A stretch of DNA of 64,000 bases, from the NCBI RefSeq assembly GCF_900996235.1, contig NZ_CAAJGM010000066.1:115306-179305 (forward strand), given 5' to 3'. Below, in pieces: positions 1 to 9,546 of this stretch. How positions within the stretch are numbered: the first letter of the stretch is position 1; every line of letters begins with the position of its first letter. Made by a program: the position numbers and the translations under genes. The stretch is from Paraburkholderia sp. BCC1885. Lineage in GTDB: Bacteria > Pseudomonadota > Gammaproteobacteria > Burkholderiales > Burkholderiaceae. The notes below the pieces were generated by a model. It was not told where the DNA came from and did no database searches. It saw only the letters and a list, made by a program, of their open reading frames with translations.

Positions 1-219
1 GCGTTCCGCGATATCGCAAGCGTGATTGGCCAGCGTCTGAATGTGCCGGTGGTCAGCAAAAACGGTGCGGACGTGGCCGGGCATTTCGGCTGGTTCGCGC
101 ATTTCGCGGGCATGGACAACCTGGCTTCCAGTCAACGCACCCGGGAACTGCTGGGCTGGGAGCCGAAACAGATCGGGCTGATCGCCGATCTCGACCGGCC
201 GCCTTATTTCGAAGGCTAA
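1..219 (+). CDS. NAD-dependent epimerase/dehydratase-like protein, C-terminal 72 residues
   Basis: The reading frame is open from the first base of the window, so this is the 3' end of a longer gene. The visible tail, with FAGMDNLASSQRTRELLGW followed by PKQIGLIADLDRPPYFEG, resembles the C-terminus of extended short-chain dehydrogenases, where an SS-x-TR-x-x-LGW-x-P motif precedes the last helix. The Rossmann domain and the YxxxK active site lie outside the window, so substrate and cofactor cannot be judged. A possible internal ATG-type start exists near base 22, but the frame is continuous upstream of it. The family call is an inference from the tail alone. Confidence 0.65.
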   Translation, partial: AFRDIASVIGQRLNVPVVSKNGADVAGHFGWFAHFAGMDNLASSQRTRELLGWEPKQIGLIADLDRPPYFEG

Positions 220-414
220 GCCGGCACCGTCCCAGCAGCCAGCCTGCGCCGCTGGGACGGCATCGTGAGGTACGGCGCGTGACATTCAGCGTCGGGGGAT
301 ATACCAAAGCGCGCGCCCGCTGCCTTTGGTCATGGGCTCGTGATATGGTCTCTCGCCATCTCTCCGATTTGGCGCTGCTTGCCAAACCATCCCCACGACC
401 TTTCATCCATCACG

Positions 415-2913
415 ATGAATCGCCCTAACCTGTCCGTTGAACGTCCGCGCCCGATCCGCTCGCGACGCCGGCTATACGCACTCGCCGCATTCGCCGTTCC
501 CGTCATCCTGATCGCGGCGGTCGCGGTTGCAGGCAGGCTCACCTTACGCGCGAGCCTGCCGCAACTGGACGGCACGCACGGCGTCCCTTCACTTTCCGCT
601 CCGGTCACGATAGAACGCGACGCGCTCGGCGTCCCTACGCTACGCGGCAGCACGCGCGCGGACGTGGCCTACGCCACCGGCTTCGTGCACGCGCAGGACC
701 GCTTCTTTCAGATGGACCTGCTGCGCCGCGTCGCCGCAGGCGAAATGTCGGCGCTGATCGGGCCAGCCGCCCTTCCTCTCGACCGCCGCAATCGCCCCCA
801 TCGCTTTCGCGACCGCGCCGCGCTGGCGTTCAACGGCCTGACCGCCGACCAGCGCTTGCTGATCGAACGCTATACGGCCGGCGTCAATGACGGACTCGAC
901 TCGCTGAAATCGCGTCCATTCGAATACTGGGTGTTAGGCACGCACCCGGCGGCGTGGCGACCGGAGGACACGCTGCTTGTCATCTACGCGATGTATCTCG
1001 ACCTGCAGTCTCAAGAGGTCAGCCGGATTCTCTCGCGCGCGGCGCTGCGCGAACGCGTTCCCGCCGACCTGTTCGCATTCCTGCTGCCCACCTCCAGCCA
1101 CTGGGACGCACCGTTCGATCTCGCGGCCTCACCCGCCGTGGCACTCGCCACGCCACCTGCCACGCGTCCCGACTGGTTGAGCGCCTCGCAATCCGCAAGC
1201 ATCAACCTGTCCGGCACGCCACTCGCAGACAACAGCCTCATGGCTGACCACGCAATGATCGGCAGCAACGGCTGGGCCGTCGACGCTGCACACAGCGCGC
1301 ATGGCGGCGCGCTCCTTGCCAGCGACATGCATCTGGGCCTGTCATTGCCGAATATCTGGTATCGGCTTTCGCTGACATGGCCAGGCGCGGACGGCAAGCC
1401 ACGGCATGTGACGGGCGTGAGTCTGCCTGGCGGACCCATCGTGATCGCGGGCAGCAATGGCCAGGTCGCCTGGGGCTTCACCAACAGCTACGGCCGCTTC
1501 ATCGACCTGATCGAATTGCAGCGCAATCCCGCCGATCCGCTGCAATACCGCGTAGCCGGCGGTGGTTGGCAACGCGCCACCGTTCATCACGAACGCATCG
1601 ACGTCAAGGGTGGCGCGCCGGTGGATCTGCCCGTCATGGATACACAATGGGGTCCCGAGATCGTGGCGGGCTCGCATGCCTACGCGCTGCGCTGGGTCGC
1701 GCACGATCCGCAGGCGGTCAACGTCAACCTGCAGCATCTCGAAGACAGCACGAGCGTCGCGGACGCACTGCACGTCGCGCAAACCAGCGGCATTCCAACC
1801 CAAAACTTCATGGTGGCGGACGCGCACGGCAAGATCGGCTGGACGCTGGCCGGGCCGTTGCCACGTAGAAGCGACGCTGCAATTGCCTCGGGCAATGCCG
1901 TCGACGATTTGCCATTTGATTCGGATACCTATCGAAACTGGCAAGGTTATCTCGCGCCGGACGCGTATCCGTCGCGCATCGATCCGCCGCTTGGCCGCCT
2001 ATGGACGGCGAACAACCACACGTTGCCCGCGTCCGAAGCAGCCTTGCTCGGCGACGCAGGGGCCGACGTCGGCGCGCGCGCCTCGCAGATCCGCGACGAC
2101 CTGCTCGCTTTACCGCATGCCAGCGAGCACGACATGCTCGCCATCCAGACCGACGACCGCGCACTCTGGATCGACACCTGGCGTCGTCTCGCCCTCTCCG
2201 CGCTCGACGCCGACGCGCTGCGCGATCATCCCCAGCGCGCCGAATTCCAGCGCCTCGTGCTTGCCTGGAATGGCCGGGCCGATACGGACGCGGTCGGTTA
2301 CCGGCTGGTGCGCGCGTTTTATTTCTCGCTTTACGACGGCTGGTTCGGCAAGCTCGACACGGACCTCGCCAGGACCCTAGGCAAAAACCCGGACATCCCG
2401 CCGCCCGATTTCCGCAGCGCCAGTTCGCGCTATGAGGTGGTGATGGAAGCGCTGGCGGCCCATCACGCCTGGGTGCCGGATGGCGTCGCCGACTGGCGCG
2501 CATTCATGCTCGAGCGGATCGACCACGCCATCGCACAACTACCGCCGGGCGTGAAACTCGCGGACGCGCATTGGGGCGAGCGCAATCGCGCGGCAATCGA
2601 GCATCCGTTCGCGCGCATCGTACCGGCCTGGCTGGCATCGGTACGCGGCTGGCTTAGCGCACCGGCCGATCCGCTGCCGGGTGACTTCAACATGCCGCGC
2701 GTGCAGGGTCCATCGTTTGGCGCATCCGAACGGATCGTCGTGTCGCCGGGGCGTGAGCAGAATGGCTTCCTCGAAATGCCGGGTGGACAATCAGGCCATC
2801 CGTTGTCGCCGTACTTCCTCGCGGGACATGAGGCGTGGGTACACGGCGACGCAACGCCGTTCTTGCCGGGGAAAACCGTGCATCAGCTTCAACTGTTGCC
2901 GCAGGCTCATTGA
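415..2913 (+). CDS. Penicillin acylase family protein (Ntn hydrolase), exported
   Basis: An 832-residue precursor of the penicillin G acylase/AHL acylase superfamily, which hydrolyses amide bonds in acylated small molecules after self-cleavage into two chains. An N-terminal hydrophobic segment at about residues 18-40 suggests export to the periplasm or membrane anchoring. The conserved YATGFVHAQDRFFQMDLLRR block follows. The GSNGWAV motif supplies Ser284, expected to become the N-terminal nucleophile of the beta chain. Later family blocks are TANNHTLP and GGQSGHPLSPYFLAGHEAW near residue 790. An upstream in-frame ATG at 340 would add 25 residues with no signal-like character, so 415 is preferred. 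The substrate is unknown. A second, divergent member of the family lies at 12572. Confidence 0.9.
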   Translation: MNRPNLSVERPRPIRSRRRLYALAAFAVPVILIAAVAVAGRLTLRASLPQLDGTHGVPSLSAPVTIERDALGVPTLRGSTRADVAYATGFVHAQDRFFQMDLLRRVAAGEMSALIGPAALPLDRRNRPHRFRDRAALAFNGLTADQRLLIERYTAGVNDGLDSLKSRPFEYWVLGTHPAAWRPEDTLLVIYAMYLDLQSQEVSRILSRAALRERVPADLFAFLLPTSSHWDAPFDLAASPAVALATPPATRPDWLSASQSASINLSGTPLADNSLMADHAMIGSNGWAVDAAHSAHGGALLASDMHLGLSLPNIWYRLSLTWPGADGKPRHVTGVSLPGGPIVIAGSNGQVAWGFTNSYGRFIDLIELQRNPADPLQYRVAGGGWQRATVHHERIDVKGGAPVDLPVMDTQWGPEIVAGSHAYALRWVAHDPQAVNVNLQHLEDSTSVADALHVAQTSGIPTQNFMVADAHGKIGWTLAGPLPRRSDAAIASGNAVDDLPFDSDTYRNWQGYLAPDAYPSRIDPPLGRLWTANNHTLPASEAALLGDAGADVGARASQIRDDLLALPHASEHDMLAIQTDDRALWIDTWRRLALSALDADALRDHPQRAEFQRLVLAWNGRADTDAVGYRLVRAFYFSLYDGWFGKLDTDLARTLGKNPDIPPPDFRSASSRYEVVMEALAAHHAWVPDGVADWRAFMLERIDHAIAQLPPGVKLADAHWGERNRAAIEHPFARIVPAWLASVRGWLSAPADPLPGDFNMPRVQGPSFGASERIVVSPGREQNGFLEMPGGQSGHPLSPYFLAGHEAWVHGDATPFLPGKTVHQLQLLPQAH

Positions 2914-3100
2914 GCGGCGGCGCTTAACCAGGCGAATTTGGCTCGATGACAGTTCAGTGCTTCGTGATTACCCGCAAGAACAGCGAGAAGATAATGAGCA
3001 CATGGCCTGGTGCGTGGGTTCTTCCAAAACCCGCAAGCGCGGCGTCCCACACACTGAGGCAAGTTAGACTTGCAAGCAGCACTACGAAGGAGACGGTTCG

Positions 3101-3385
3101 ATGACACGCAAAACACTTAACGCATCGCAGCTACAGCAGGAGGTTAACCGCCGGCTGCATCGTGTGCATGAAATCGTCGAGGACGGCGTGAAGATTCGCG
3201 TACCCCGGCCGCATATTCAGGAGCCCGATGCAAGCGGCTGCAACTGGGACATGAAGCACTTCGGCAACGCGGCCGGTTTCGAGCGCGACATCGCGGCGGT
3301 GCTCAAGGCCGTGCGCGCCGAATACAACCTGAGCACCGAATCGAAAGAGACAGGCAACCCGTTCGGGGATTTTCCGGGCGACTGA
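3101..3385 (+). CDS. Small conserved-looking hypothetical protein, 94 aa
   Basis: A short soluble protein with a good ribosome-binding site (GAAGGAGA, 6-8 bases before ATG). It has no signal peptide, membrane segment or obvious catalytic motif. The sequence is rich in charged residues, starts with a helical segment (NASQLQQEVNRRLHRVHEIV) and contains CNWDMKHF in the middle; the tail is FGDFPGD. Codon usage matches the neighbours, so it is probably a real gene. It stands alone between the acylase gene and the convergent yceH-like gene, 22 bases away. I do not recognise the family and assign no function. Confidence 0.75.
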   Translation: MTRKTLNASQLQQEVNRRLHRVHEIVEDGVKIRVPRPHIQEPDASGCNWDMKHFGNAAGFERDIAAVLKAVRAEYNLSTESKETGNPFGDFPGD

Positions 3386-3407
3386 ACCGTGCTCGCATTG
3401 ACATGCG

Positions 3408-4115
3408 TTATGGCTCGCGCGTGAACTTGCCGAGGTCGATGCCCAGTTCAGCCGCCATATGTTCGACGAGCGTTTGCAGGCGCGCCAGTTCCTCACCCTG
3501 GCGCTTCACCTGCGCGGTCAGCGCCTCGACGTCCGCCGAGGGAATGATGTCGTCCGCTGTGGCGCCACGCGCAGGCAGATCGCTCAGGCTAACCTCGCCG
3601 CATAGCAGATGCATCCAGCGACTTTCGCGCTCGCCGGGGGTGCGCGGCAACTTCACCACACGCGGCGGCTCGTGCGCGGCGAGTTCGTCGAGAAATACCT
3701 CGACCGACGAGATATCCGCGAAGTCATGCAGACGCGACGCATTGAGCCGCAATTCCGCGGCGGTCTGCGGGCCGCGCAGAATCAGCACGGTCAGCAGTGC
3801 AGCCGACTGGCTCGGAATGCGCAACACGCGATTCAGGTTGTGCTCGAAACGCGGCACCCGGCTGCTGCTGCCTTCGAGCACCAGGCTCAGGCGCTTCAGG
3901 CCATCGATCGCGGCAAGCACTTCGGCCTCGGTGACATTCATCACCGGCGCGCGTGCCGTCTTCTGGTTGCAGCCGGACGTAAGCGAGTTAAGCGAAAGCG
4001 GATAAGTGTCCGGCACGGTGTGCTGTTTTTCGACCAGCACACCCACCACGCGCGCCTCGACGGGCGTCAGGGAGCGCATGGGTGGGCGGGTCACAGCATC
4101 GGGGGTCGTGTTCAT
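3408..4115 (-). CDS. YceH family protein (DUF480)
   Basis: This matches the YceH/DUF480 family, a two winged-helix protein of unknown function that is widespread in proteobacteria. The N-terminal LTPVEARVVGVLVEKQ and the CNQKTAR-x-PVMN motif are family hallmarks; a second winged-helix half carries LRGPQTAAELRLNASRLHDF. The C-terminal part after about residue 175 is predicted coiled coil (VEALTAQVKRQGEELARLQ). The length of about 235 residues is normal. Starts at 4160, 4115 and 4079 are all possible and none has a strong ribosome-binding site; 4079 would align with the short enterobacterial N-terminus, and 4115 (MNTTPDA) is chosen as a compromise. Confidence 0.9.
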   Translation of the reverse strand: MNTTPDAVTRPPMRSLTPVEARVVGVLVEKQHTVPDTYPLSLNSLTSGCNQKTARAPVMNVTEAEVLAAIDGLKRLSLVLEGSSSRVPRFEHNLNRVLRIPSQSAALLTVLILRGPQTAAELRLNASRLHDFADISSVEVFLDELAAHEPPRVVKLPRTPGERESRWMHLLCGEVSLSDLPARGATADDIIPSADVEALTAQVKRQGEELARLQTLVEHMAAELGIDLGKFTREP

Positions 4116-4360
4116 AAGTGACTTGGCTGCCGGCAGCGTCTGCGAGGCCGCCGTGATCATGCGCCTGGCGGGAATGCCGGGCGAAGACCCACATGATAAT
4201 CAGATTACCTGTCGCCGCAAAACATGGCGCGGCCTGCGCGGATTGACCGTCTCGGCGACAATAGCCCACATGAGGACCGCAGGCCTGACGCGCCGCCTGC
4301 GAAAGCAACTCAAAAGCCGCAGCCCCATAACCCTGTCTGCCTCCTTGGAGCACTTAAGCC

Positions 4361-5557
4361 ATGCCCGCCCCTCTTACCCCTGCCGCCGTGGATGCGCTGC
4401 GCGCCCAGACGCCGGGCGTGCAGCACACCACGCACTTCAACCACGCCGGTTCGTCCCTGCCGTCCACGACTACGCTCGAAGCGATGCGCGCTCATCTCTG
4501 GCTCGAAGCCACCATGGGCCCGATGGAAGCGGGCGTCGCCGCACGCGAGCAAACGGGCCAGGCGCGCACGCTCGCCGCGCGCCTGCTCGGCGCGCAGCCG
4601 TCGGAGATCGCGGTGACGACGGGCAACTCGTCGGCGTGGGGCGGCGCGTTCGCCGCTCTCGGCGCCTGGCGACCCGGCGAGCGGATCCTCGTGGGCCGCC
4701 ACGAATGGGGCGGCAATCTCGCCACCATGTACCTGACGGCTGAGCGCGCGGGGGCGTCGATCGAAACGATTCCCTCCGATGAGAGCGGCGCCGTCGATCC
4801 GCAGGCGCTCGAAGCGATGCTCGACGAGCGCGTGCGCCTGATCGCGCTGACGTGGATGCCGGCCAACGGCGGCCTCATCAATCCGGCTGCGGCCATCGGA
4901 CAGATCGCGCGCCGCCACGGCATTGCGTACTTCATCGACGGGGCGCAAAGCGTCGGGCAATTGCCCATCGACGTGACGCAAATCGGCTGCGACGTGCTGA
5001 CCAGCGTAGGCCGCAAGGCGTTGCGCGGGCCGCGCGGAACCGGGCTGCTATATGTGCGGCAAGACTTTCTGCCACGGCTCACGCCCGCGTTCGTCGACAC
5101 CCATTCGGCCCCGCTCGACGCCGACGGCGAAGCCGTGCTGCGCGACGACGCGACGCGCCTCGAACCCTCGGAACTGGCGCCGGCGCTGCGCTGCGGCCTG
5201 GCCAACGCGTTGCAGGAAGCATTGGACATCGGCCTTGAAAACATTCGTGCCCGTATCGACGCCGTGGCGCAGACCCTGCGTGCCGAACTTGCACGGATCG
5301 ACGGCGTGAGCGTGCTCGATCAGGGCCGCGAACGTTCGGGGCTGGTGGCGTTCAACGTGGCGGGCTACGAAGCGGGCGCGGTGCAGCGCGCACTCGCCGC
5401 CCAAGGCGTGTCGATCGGCAGCAACGGCACGGCCTACACGCCGCTCGATATGAAAGCGCGCGGTCTCGACGCGGTGGCGCGCGCCTCCGTGAGCTATCTG
5501 ACCACCGAAGCGGAAATCGACACGCTGCTTGACCGCCTGCGCGCACTCACGCGCTAA
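4361..5557 (+). CDS. Aminotransferase class V-fold PLP-dependent enzyme
   Basis: A 398-residue fold-type I PLP enzyme of the class V aminotransferase/cysteine desulfurase/isopenicillin epimerase group. FNHAGSSLPS near the N-terminus is the typical entry motif. YFIDGAQSVGQ holds the Asp that pairs with the PLP pyridine nitrogen, and Lys219 in GRKALRGPRGTGLLYVR is the expected Schiff-base lysine. The C-terminal SVSYLTTEAEIDTLLDRL is the small domain. Length and architecture are complete. The substrate cannot be told from sequence; desulfurase, C-S lyase and epimerase activities occur in this group. It lies 56 bases upstream of the cupin gene in the same direction, so the two may be co-transcribed. 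Confidence 0.9.
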   Translation: MPAPLTPAAVDALRAQTPGVQHTTHFNHAGSSLPSTTTLEAMRAHLWLEATMGPMEAGVAAREQTGQARTLAARLLGAQPSEIAVTTGNSSAWGGAFAALGAWRPGERILVGRHEWGGNLATMYLTAERAGASIETIPSDESGAVDPQALEAMLDERVRLIALTWMPANGGLINPAAAIGQIARRHGIAYFIDGAQSVGQLPIDVTQIGCDVLTSVGRKALRGPRGTGLLYVRQDFLPRLTPAFVDTHSAPLDADGEAVLRDDATRLEPSELAPALRCGLANALQEALDIGLENIRARIDAVAQTLRAELARIDGVSVLDQGRERSGLVAFNVAGYEAGAVQRALAAQGVSIGSNGTAYTPLDMKARGLDAVARASVSYLTTEAEIDTLLDRLRALTR

Positions 5558-5613
5558 CATCGGAGTTTCACCGCCGGCAGGCTCACAAGGCATGCCCATA
5601 CAAGGAGACTTCG

Positions 5614-6108
5614 ATGGAACGACCCGAGTTCATCCGCCACTGGAGCGAACTGGAAAATCCCGACGACGCCCATTACAAGGGCAGCACGGAACTCATGGGA
5701 ATCGGCGCGCCGCTTGCAAGGAAGCTCGGCCTGCAGCGCATCGGCATTCACCATAGCCGTCTGCCGCCGGGCCGCCGCACGTCGTATCCGCACGCGGAAA
5801 GCGCGGAGGAGGAATTCGTGTTCGTGATCGAAGGCACGCCGGATGTGTGGATCGACGGCCATCTGCATCCGCTGAAACCGGGCGATTCCGTTGCGTTTCC
5901 GGCAGGCACCGGCATTTGCCATACCTTCATCAATAATACGGACCGGGACGTGCGGCTCCTGGTCGTCGGCGAAACCGACAAGCAGGAGAACCGCATTCGC
6001 TATCCGATGAACGAGGCGCACGAAGCCACCCGTCCGGATCGCTGGCTGGACTGGCCGGCGCGTCCGATGGGTCCGCATGACGGCAAGCCGTCGGGCGGCA
6101 AGGCTTAG
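5614..6108 (+). CDS. Cupin domain protein
   Basis: A 164-residue single-domain cupin. The beta-barrel motif is visible as PHAESAEEEFVFVIEGTPDVW followed by LKPGDSVAFPAGTGICHTFIN, giving the His/Glu/His set (first motif H and E, second motif H) that usually binds a divalent metal. The start has a clear AAGGAGA ribosome-binding site. It follows the class V aminotransferase-like gene with a 56-base gap and ends before a strong bidirectional terminator. Single-domain cupins serve as isomerases, dioxygenases or sugar-binding proteins, so no reaction is assigned. The C-terminal segment DRWLDWPARPMGPHDGKP is not part of the barrel. Confidence 0.88.
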   Translation: MERPEFIRHWSELENPDDAHYKGSTELMGIGAPLARKLGLQRIGIHHSRLPPGRRTSYPHAESAEEEFVFVIEGTPDVWIDGHLHPLKPGDSVAFPAGTGICHTFINNTDRDVRLLVVGETDKQENRIRYPMNEAHEATRPDRWLDWPARPMGPHDGKPSGGKA

Positions 6109-6151
6109 GTTGGTGCACGCCGGATTCGTCGTTGCGGCACTGCCAATGAAA

Positions 6152-6182
6152 ACGCCCCGGCCTTGATGAAAGGCCGGGGCGT
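6152..6182. terminator. Bidirectional intrinsic terminator
   Basis: Perfect 13-bp stem (ACGCCCCGGCCTT with its complement) and a 5-base loop, flanked by AAAA on the left and short T runs, between the convergent cupin and YceI genes. It would serve both. Confidence 0.85.
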
Positions 6183-6255
6183 CAATCGACGGTTCGAACG
6201 ATCCTTCAAACCAGCAAGGTAAAGCCGCCCGCGCAACGCAGCGGCTCATTCTCGC

Positions 6256-6840
6256 TTACTGCTTTACACCTTCTGCCTGGATGTGCAGAACGGTTGCCAT
6301 CTTGAAGCCATACGTCTTGCCGAAGTCGACGCCGAAGTCCGAACGGTCGAACGTCGCCGTCGATTCCGTGCCGCACACTTCGCGCTTGAGCATCGGGTTC
6401 TGGAAGCACTTGAACGACTCGATCTTCAGGTTCAGCGGCTTCGTCACGCCATGCAGCGTCAATTCGCCGATCACTTCGACCGGCACGTCACCCTTGAACT
6501 TCATCGACGTACCCTTGTAGACCGCCGTCGGGAACTGCGCGGCGTCGAAGAACTTCGGGCTCTTCAATTCCGTGTCGAGCGTGTCGTTGCCGATATCGAC
6601 CGAAGTCATGTCGATGGTTGCTTCCAGCGAGCCCGTCTTCGCTTCACGATCGATCGTCACCGTGCCGGTGGCTTTGGTGAACTTGCCGCGCCAGATCGAA
6701 ACTCCGCCGAAGTGGTCGGCCTCGAAGCTCGGCGAGGTGTGGGTCGGGTCGAGCGTGTAAGTCGTTTCAGCGGCCATTGCGCCAAACGATGCGCCGGCTG
6801 CGAGAGCCGCGACTGCCACAGCCAAAAGTTGCTTTTTCAA
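6256..6840 (-). CDS. YceI family periplasmic protein
   Basis: A 194-residue secreted lipocalin-like protein of the YceI family, which binds polyprenyl or other lipid chains in the periplasm. A Sec signal peptide occupies residues 1-23 ([20 protein letters not shown] then AMA). The mature protein begins with the family opening [20 protein letters not shown] and keeps the [23 protein letters not shown] block. It is the last gene of a three-gene operon with another YceI protein and a cytochrome b561, the usual partnership of this family, pointing to quinone-like lipid handling or redox stress. A terminator follows the gene. Confidence 0.93.
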   Translation of the reverse strand: MKKQLLAVAVAALAAGASFGAMAAETTYTLDPTHTSPSFEADHFGGVSIWRGKFTKATGTVTIDREAKTGSLEATIDMTSVDIGNDTLDTELKSPKFFDAAQFPTAVYKGTSMKFKGDVPVEVIGELTLHGVTKPLNLKIESFKCFQNPMLKREVCGTESTATFDRSDFGVDFGKTYGFKMATVLHIQAEGVKQ

Positions 6841-6874
6841 AGTAATTCTCCAGATGGGTTGTCAGTTGTACTGC

Positions 6875-7435
6875 TTATTTCCTGGCTACTACGATATGAA
6901 ACTTGATGACCACCTCGTCGGCAACCACCGACGTGTCCTTCCATTCGCCCGTGCCGATATCGAACTGGCTGCGTTTGATCGGCAAGGTGCCGTCGAAGCT
7001 CTGGGTCGTACCTTGCTGGGTGACGGTGACCGGCACCGTAACGTTCTGCGACTTGCCCTTGATGGTCAGCGTGCCGCTCACCTTGAACTGATTGCCGCCC
7101 GCCGGCGCAATCGCGCTCGAAACGAAGGTCGCGTTCGGAAACTGCGCGGCGTCGAACCATTCCTTGCCGCGCACCTGATCGTTGTAGCTCGCGTCGCCAA
7201 GGTCGTAGCTCGCGGTGTCGATCGACAGTTTGGCGCTGCCTGCCGCCGGCTTGGCCGGATCGAAGTTGAGTTGCGCCGTGAACTTCCTGAACGTCCCGTC
7301 GACAGGCACGTTCATCTGCTTCGAAGTCGCAATCACGGTGCTCTTCGACGTATCGACCTGCGCATGCGCCGCGCCGATGAAGAGCGAGCTTGCCGCCGTC
7401 ACGGCCAGCATCCAGCGGAGGAAAGGAGTTTTCAT
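6875..7435 (-). CDS. YceI family periplasmic protein (second copy)
   Basis: A 186-residue YceI-family protein with a signal peptide (residues 1-25, ending SLFIGAAHAQ). The mature chain carries the ATSKQMNVPVDGTFRKFTAQLNFD and YNDQVRGKEWFDAAQFPNATF blocks. It differs clearly from the downstream YceI protein, so this looks like an old paralogue pair rather than a recent duplication. It lies between the cytochrome b561 gene (28 bases upstream) and the second YceI gene (34 bases downstream). The function is inferred from the family: lipid or isoprenoid binding in the periplasm. Confidence 0.93.
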   Translation of the reverse strand: MKTPFLRWMLAVTAASSLFIGAAHAQVDTSKSTVIATSKQMNVPVDGTFRKFTAQLNFDPAKPAAGSAKLSIDTASYDLGDASYNDQVRGKEWFDAAQFPNATFVSSAIAPAGGNQFKVSGTLTIKGKSQNVTVPVTVTQQGTTQSFDGTLPIKRSQFDIGTGEWKDTSVVADEVVIKFHIVVARK

Positions 7436-7463
7436 ATCGGTCTCGACTGTCTTGAGCCTGGGG

Positions 7464-8018
7464 CTACTTGAGAAAAGGGATCATGCGTGCCAATAAGCCG
7501 TCGCGATCGATCAGCTGATGCTTCACCGCCGCCAGCACATGCGCGGTGACCAGCGCCAGCAAAGTGTAGTTCAGCCAGATGTGGATGGTCTTCAGCACGA
7601 CCTTCAACGCAGTGTCCGGCCCGATGAGCGTCGGCAGCGGCACGAGGCCCAGATAGACCACCTGGATGCCGGCAGCCGAACTGTACAGATAGCCGGAGGC
7701 CGGAATCGCGAACATCAGCACGTACAGGATCACGTGCACTACTTCCGCCGCGAGCTTCTGCAGCGGCGCCATGCCCGGCGGCAATGCCGGCGCGCGATGT
7801 GTCAGACGCCAGGCGAGACGAATCACCGCGAGCGCGAACACGGTCACGCCAATCCACTTGTGCCACGAAAAGTACTTGAGCTTGGTGGGCGTGAAGCCGG
7901 GGATGTCGGTCATGATCCAGCCCAGATAAAAGCCGGACACGATCAGCAATGCGATCAGCCAGTGAAGGCTCATGGCGGTCGCGCTGTAGCGCTGCTTAAG
8001 CGGAAGAACTGTCGTCAT
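7464..8018 (-). CDS. Cytochrome b561 family protein
   Basis: A 184-residue four-helix membrane cytochrome of the bacterial b561 type. The haem-ligand histidines are visible in SATAMSLHWLIALLIVSGF, in YFSWHKWIGVTVFALAVIRL, in the segment around AAEVVHVILYVLMFAIPASGYL and in LKTIHIWLNYTLLALVTAHV. It probably transfers electrons between ubiquinone and a periplasmic partner. A longer open frame starts at 8144, but MTTVLPLKQRYSATAMSLHW at 8018 is the normal family N-terminus. It is first in the operon with the two YceI genes. A second b561 protein lies at 36664. Confidence 0.93.
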   Translation of the reverse strand: MTTVLPLKQRYSATAMSLHWLIALLIVSGFYLGWIMTDIPGFTPTKLKYFSWHKWIGVTVFALAVIRLAWRLTHRAPALPPGMAPLQKLAAEVVHVILYVLMFAIPASGYLYSSAAGIQVVYLGLVPLPTLIGPDTALKVVLKTIHIWLNYTLLALVTAHVLAAVKHQLIDRDGLLARMIPFLK

Positions 8019-8321
8019 CGTCGATTGTGCTGGCGTCTTGAGGGCAGTTCGTCCACACGGAGACGAACAGGACCGAGAAACCGATTCTAGGAGGGGACCC
8101 GTGCGCTGAATAGCGCATCGAAAGTGAACAGATTGTTGTACCAACGACGTTAATGGCCAGTTTGCCCGCTGCTTTTAGCGCGAACGGTGGCCGCAATGCG
8201 CAGCATCAATGCGGGCGTCAAGCCAGGCTTCAATGCGGATTAAGCGGGGACTTCACTTTATACAACGTTTTTATTTCCGAACCCGTAGCATCGCGTCTCC
8301 CGTCACATGGAGTTCAAAAGC
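8019..8321. other. Divergent intergenic region between cytochrome b561 and porin genes
   Basis: About 300 bases with no credible gene. It must hold promoters for both divergent transcripts. Near the porin it becomes AT-rich (CTTTATACAACG around 8256-8268 could include a -10 element), but I cannot place a -35 with confidence. Confidence 0.5.
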
Positions 8322-9485
8322 ATGAACAAGTCTTTGCTGGCATTCGCGCTGTCAGGCGCATTTGCATTGTCGGCGCACGCGCAAAGCAGCGTCACCCTGT
8401 ATGGCGTGATCGATACGGGTCTCGTGTTTGCAAATAACCAGGGCGGTCATAACAGCTGGCAAGAAACCAGCGCGGCCACCGAGAATACCGTATACGGTTT
8501 GAAGGGTTCGGAAGACCTGGGTGGTGGCCTGCATGCCATCTTCAAGCTCGAAAACGGTTTCAACCTGAATAACGGCAGCCTCTTCAATGCGGGCGATGCG
8601 TTCGGCGAGCAGGCCTATGTCGGGCTGCAGACGGACCAGTTCGGCACCGCGCTGTTCGGCCGCCAGTTCGATACCGTCAACGACGTGCTCGGCCCAATCT
8701 CCTCGGCCGGCAGCAGCTACGGCGGCAACCTGTCCGCGCATCCGTTCAATAACGATAATCTCGCCGCGGACTCGATGAGCATCAACAACGCGGTGAAGTA
8801 CACCAGCAACACCTATGGCGGCTTCACCGTGGAGGGCATGTACGCGTTCAGCAACAAGGCGGGCGGCTTCTCGAACAACCGCGCCTACGGCTTCGGCGCA
8901 ACCTACGCGCGCGGCCCGCTGAACCTGGCTGCGGGCTATCTGCAACTTAACAATGCCGGCGGCGGTGTGAGCGGCACGAATCCGAACGGGGCAGTGGCGC
9001 TCGACGACGGCAGCGCCGACTTCGTCGCGCAACGTCAGCGCATCTGGGGCGCCGGCGGCAATTACGCGTTCGGCCCGGCAACGGTGGGCCTGCTGTGGAC
9101 CCACTCGCAAATCGACAACATGTCTAACGTATTTGCCGGCGGCGACGGTTATGTGCCCGTGGGCGGCGGCCTGCGGCTCGACAACTACGAAGTGAACGCG
9201 CGCTACTCGCTGACGCCGAGCCTGAGCCTCGCCGGCGCCTACACGTTCACGGACGGTTCGTATGGCAATGGCGGCGCCAGCGCATCGCCGGAATGGAACG
9301 AGTTCACCCTGCAAACCGATTACACGCTAAGCAAGCGGACCGACGTCTACATTGAAGGCGTGTATCAGCACGTGCATGGCGCGGGCGCGGATTCGGTCCT
9401 CGGCGATGCGACGATCAATACCTTGTCGCCGTCCTCGACGGGAACCCAGGTGGCCGTGACGGTGGGCCTGCGTCACCAGTTCTAA
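8322..9485 (+). CDS. Outer-membrane porin, Burkholderia type
   Basis: A 387-residue general-diffusion porin of the Gram-negative porin family typical of Burkholderiales. The signal peptide is MNKSLLAFALSGAFALSAHA, followed by the canonical QSSVTLYGVIDTGLVF first strand. YGLKGSEDLGGGLHAIFKLE and QAYVGLQTDQFGTALFGRQ are family motifs, and the chain ends in Phe (VGLRHQF), as needed for barrel assembly. The ATG at 8322 is preferred over 8307 because GGAG lies 9 bases upstream and the signal peptide then begins normally. It is followed by an intrinsic terminator and looks monocistronic. Confidence 0.96.
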   Translation: MNKSLLAFALSGAFALSAHAQSSVTLYGVIDTGLVFANNQGGHNSWQETSAATENTVYGLKGSEDLGGGLHAIFKLENGFNLNNGSLFNAGDAFGEQAYVGLQTDQFGTALFGRQFDTVNDVLGPISSAGSSYGGNLSAHPFNNDNLAADSMSINNAVKYTSNTYGGFTVEGMYAFSNKAGGFSNNRAYGFGATYARGPLNLAAGYLQLNNAGGGVSGTNPNGAVALDDGSADFVAQRQRIWGAGGNYAFGPATVGLLWTHSQIDNMSNVFAGGDGYVPVGGGLRLDNYEVNARYSLTPSLSLAGAYTFTDGSYGNGGASASPEWNEFTLQTDYTLSKRTDVYIEGVYQHVHGAGADSVLGDATINTLSPSSTGTQVAVTVGLRHQF

Positions 9486-9523
9486 GCCAGCTTGTGGGTC
9501 CAGGCCGCTGCGCCTGGAAAACG

Positions 9524-9546
9524 CGGGCCGCGCAACACGCGGCCCG
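9524..9546 (+). terminator. Intrinsic terminator of the porin gene
   Basis: Nine-bp GC stem (CGGGCCGCG with CGCGGCCCG), loop CAACA, followed by TTTGCTTT, 38 bases after the porin stop codon. Confidence 0.85.
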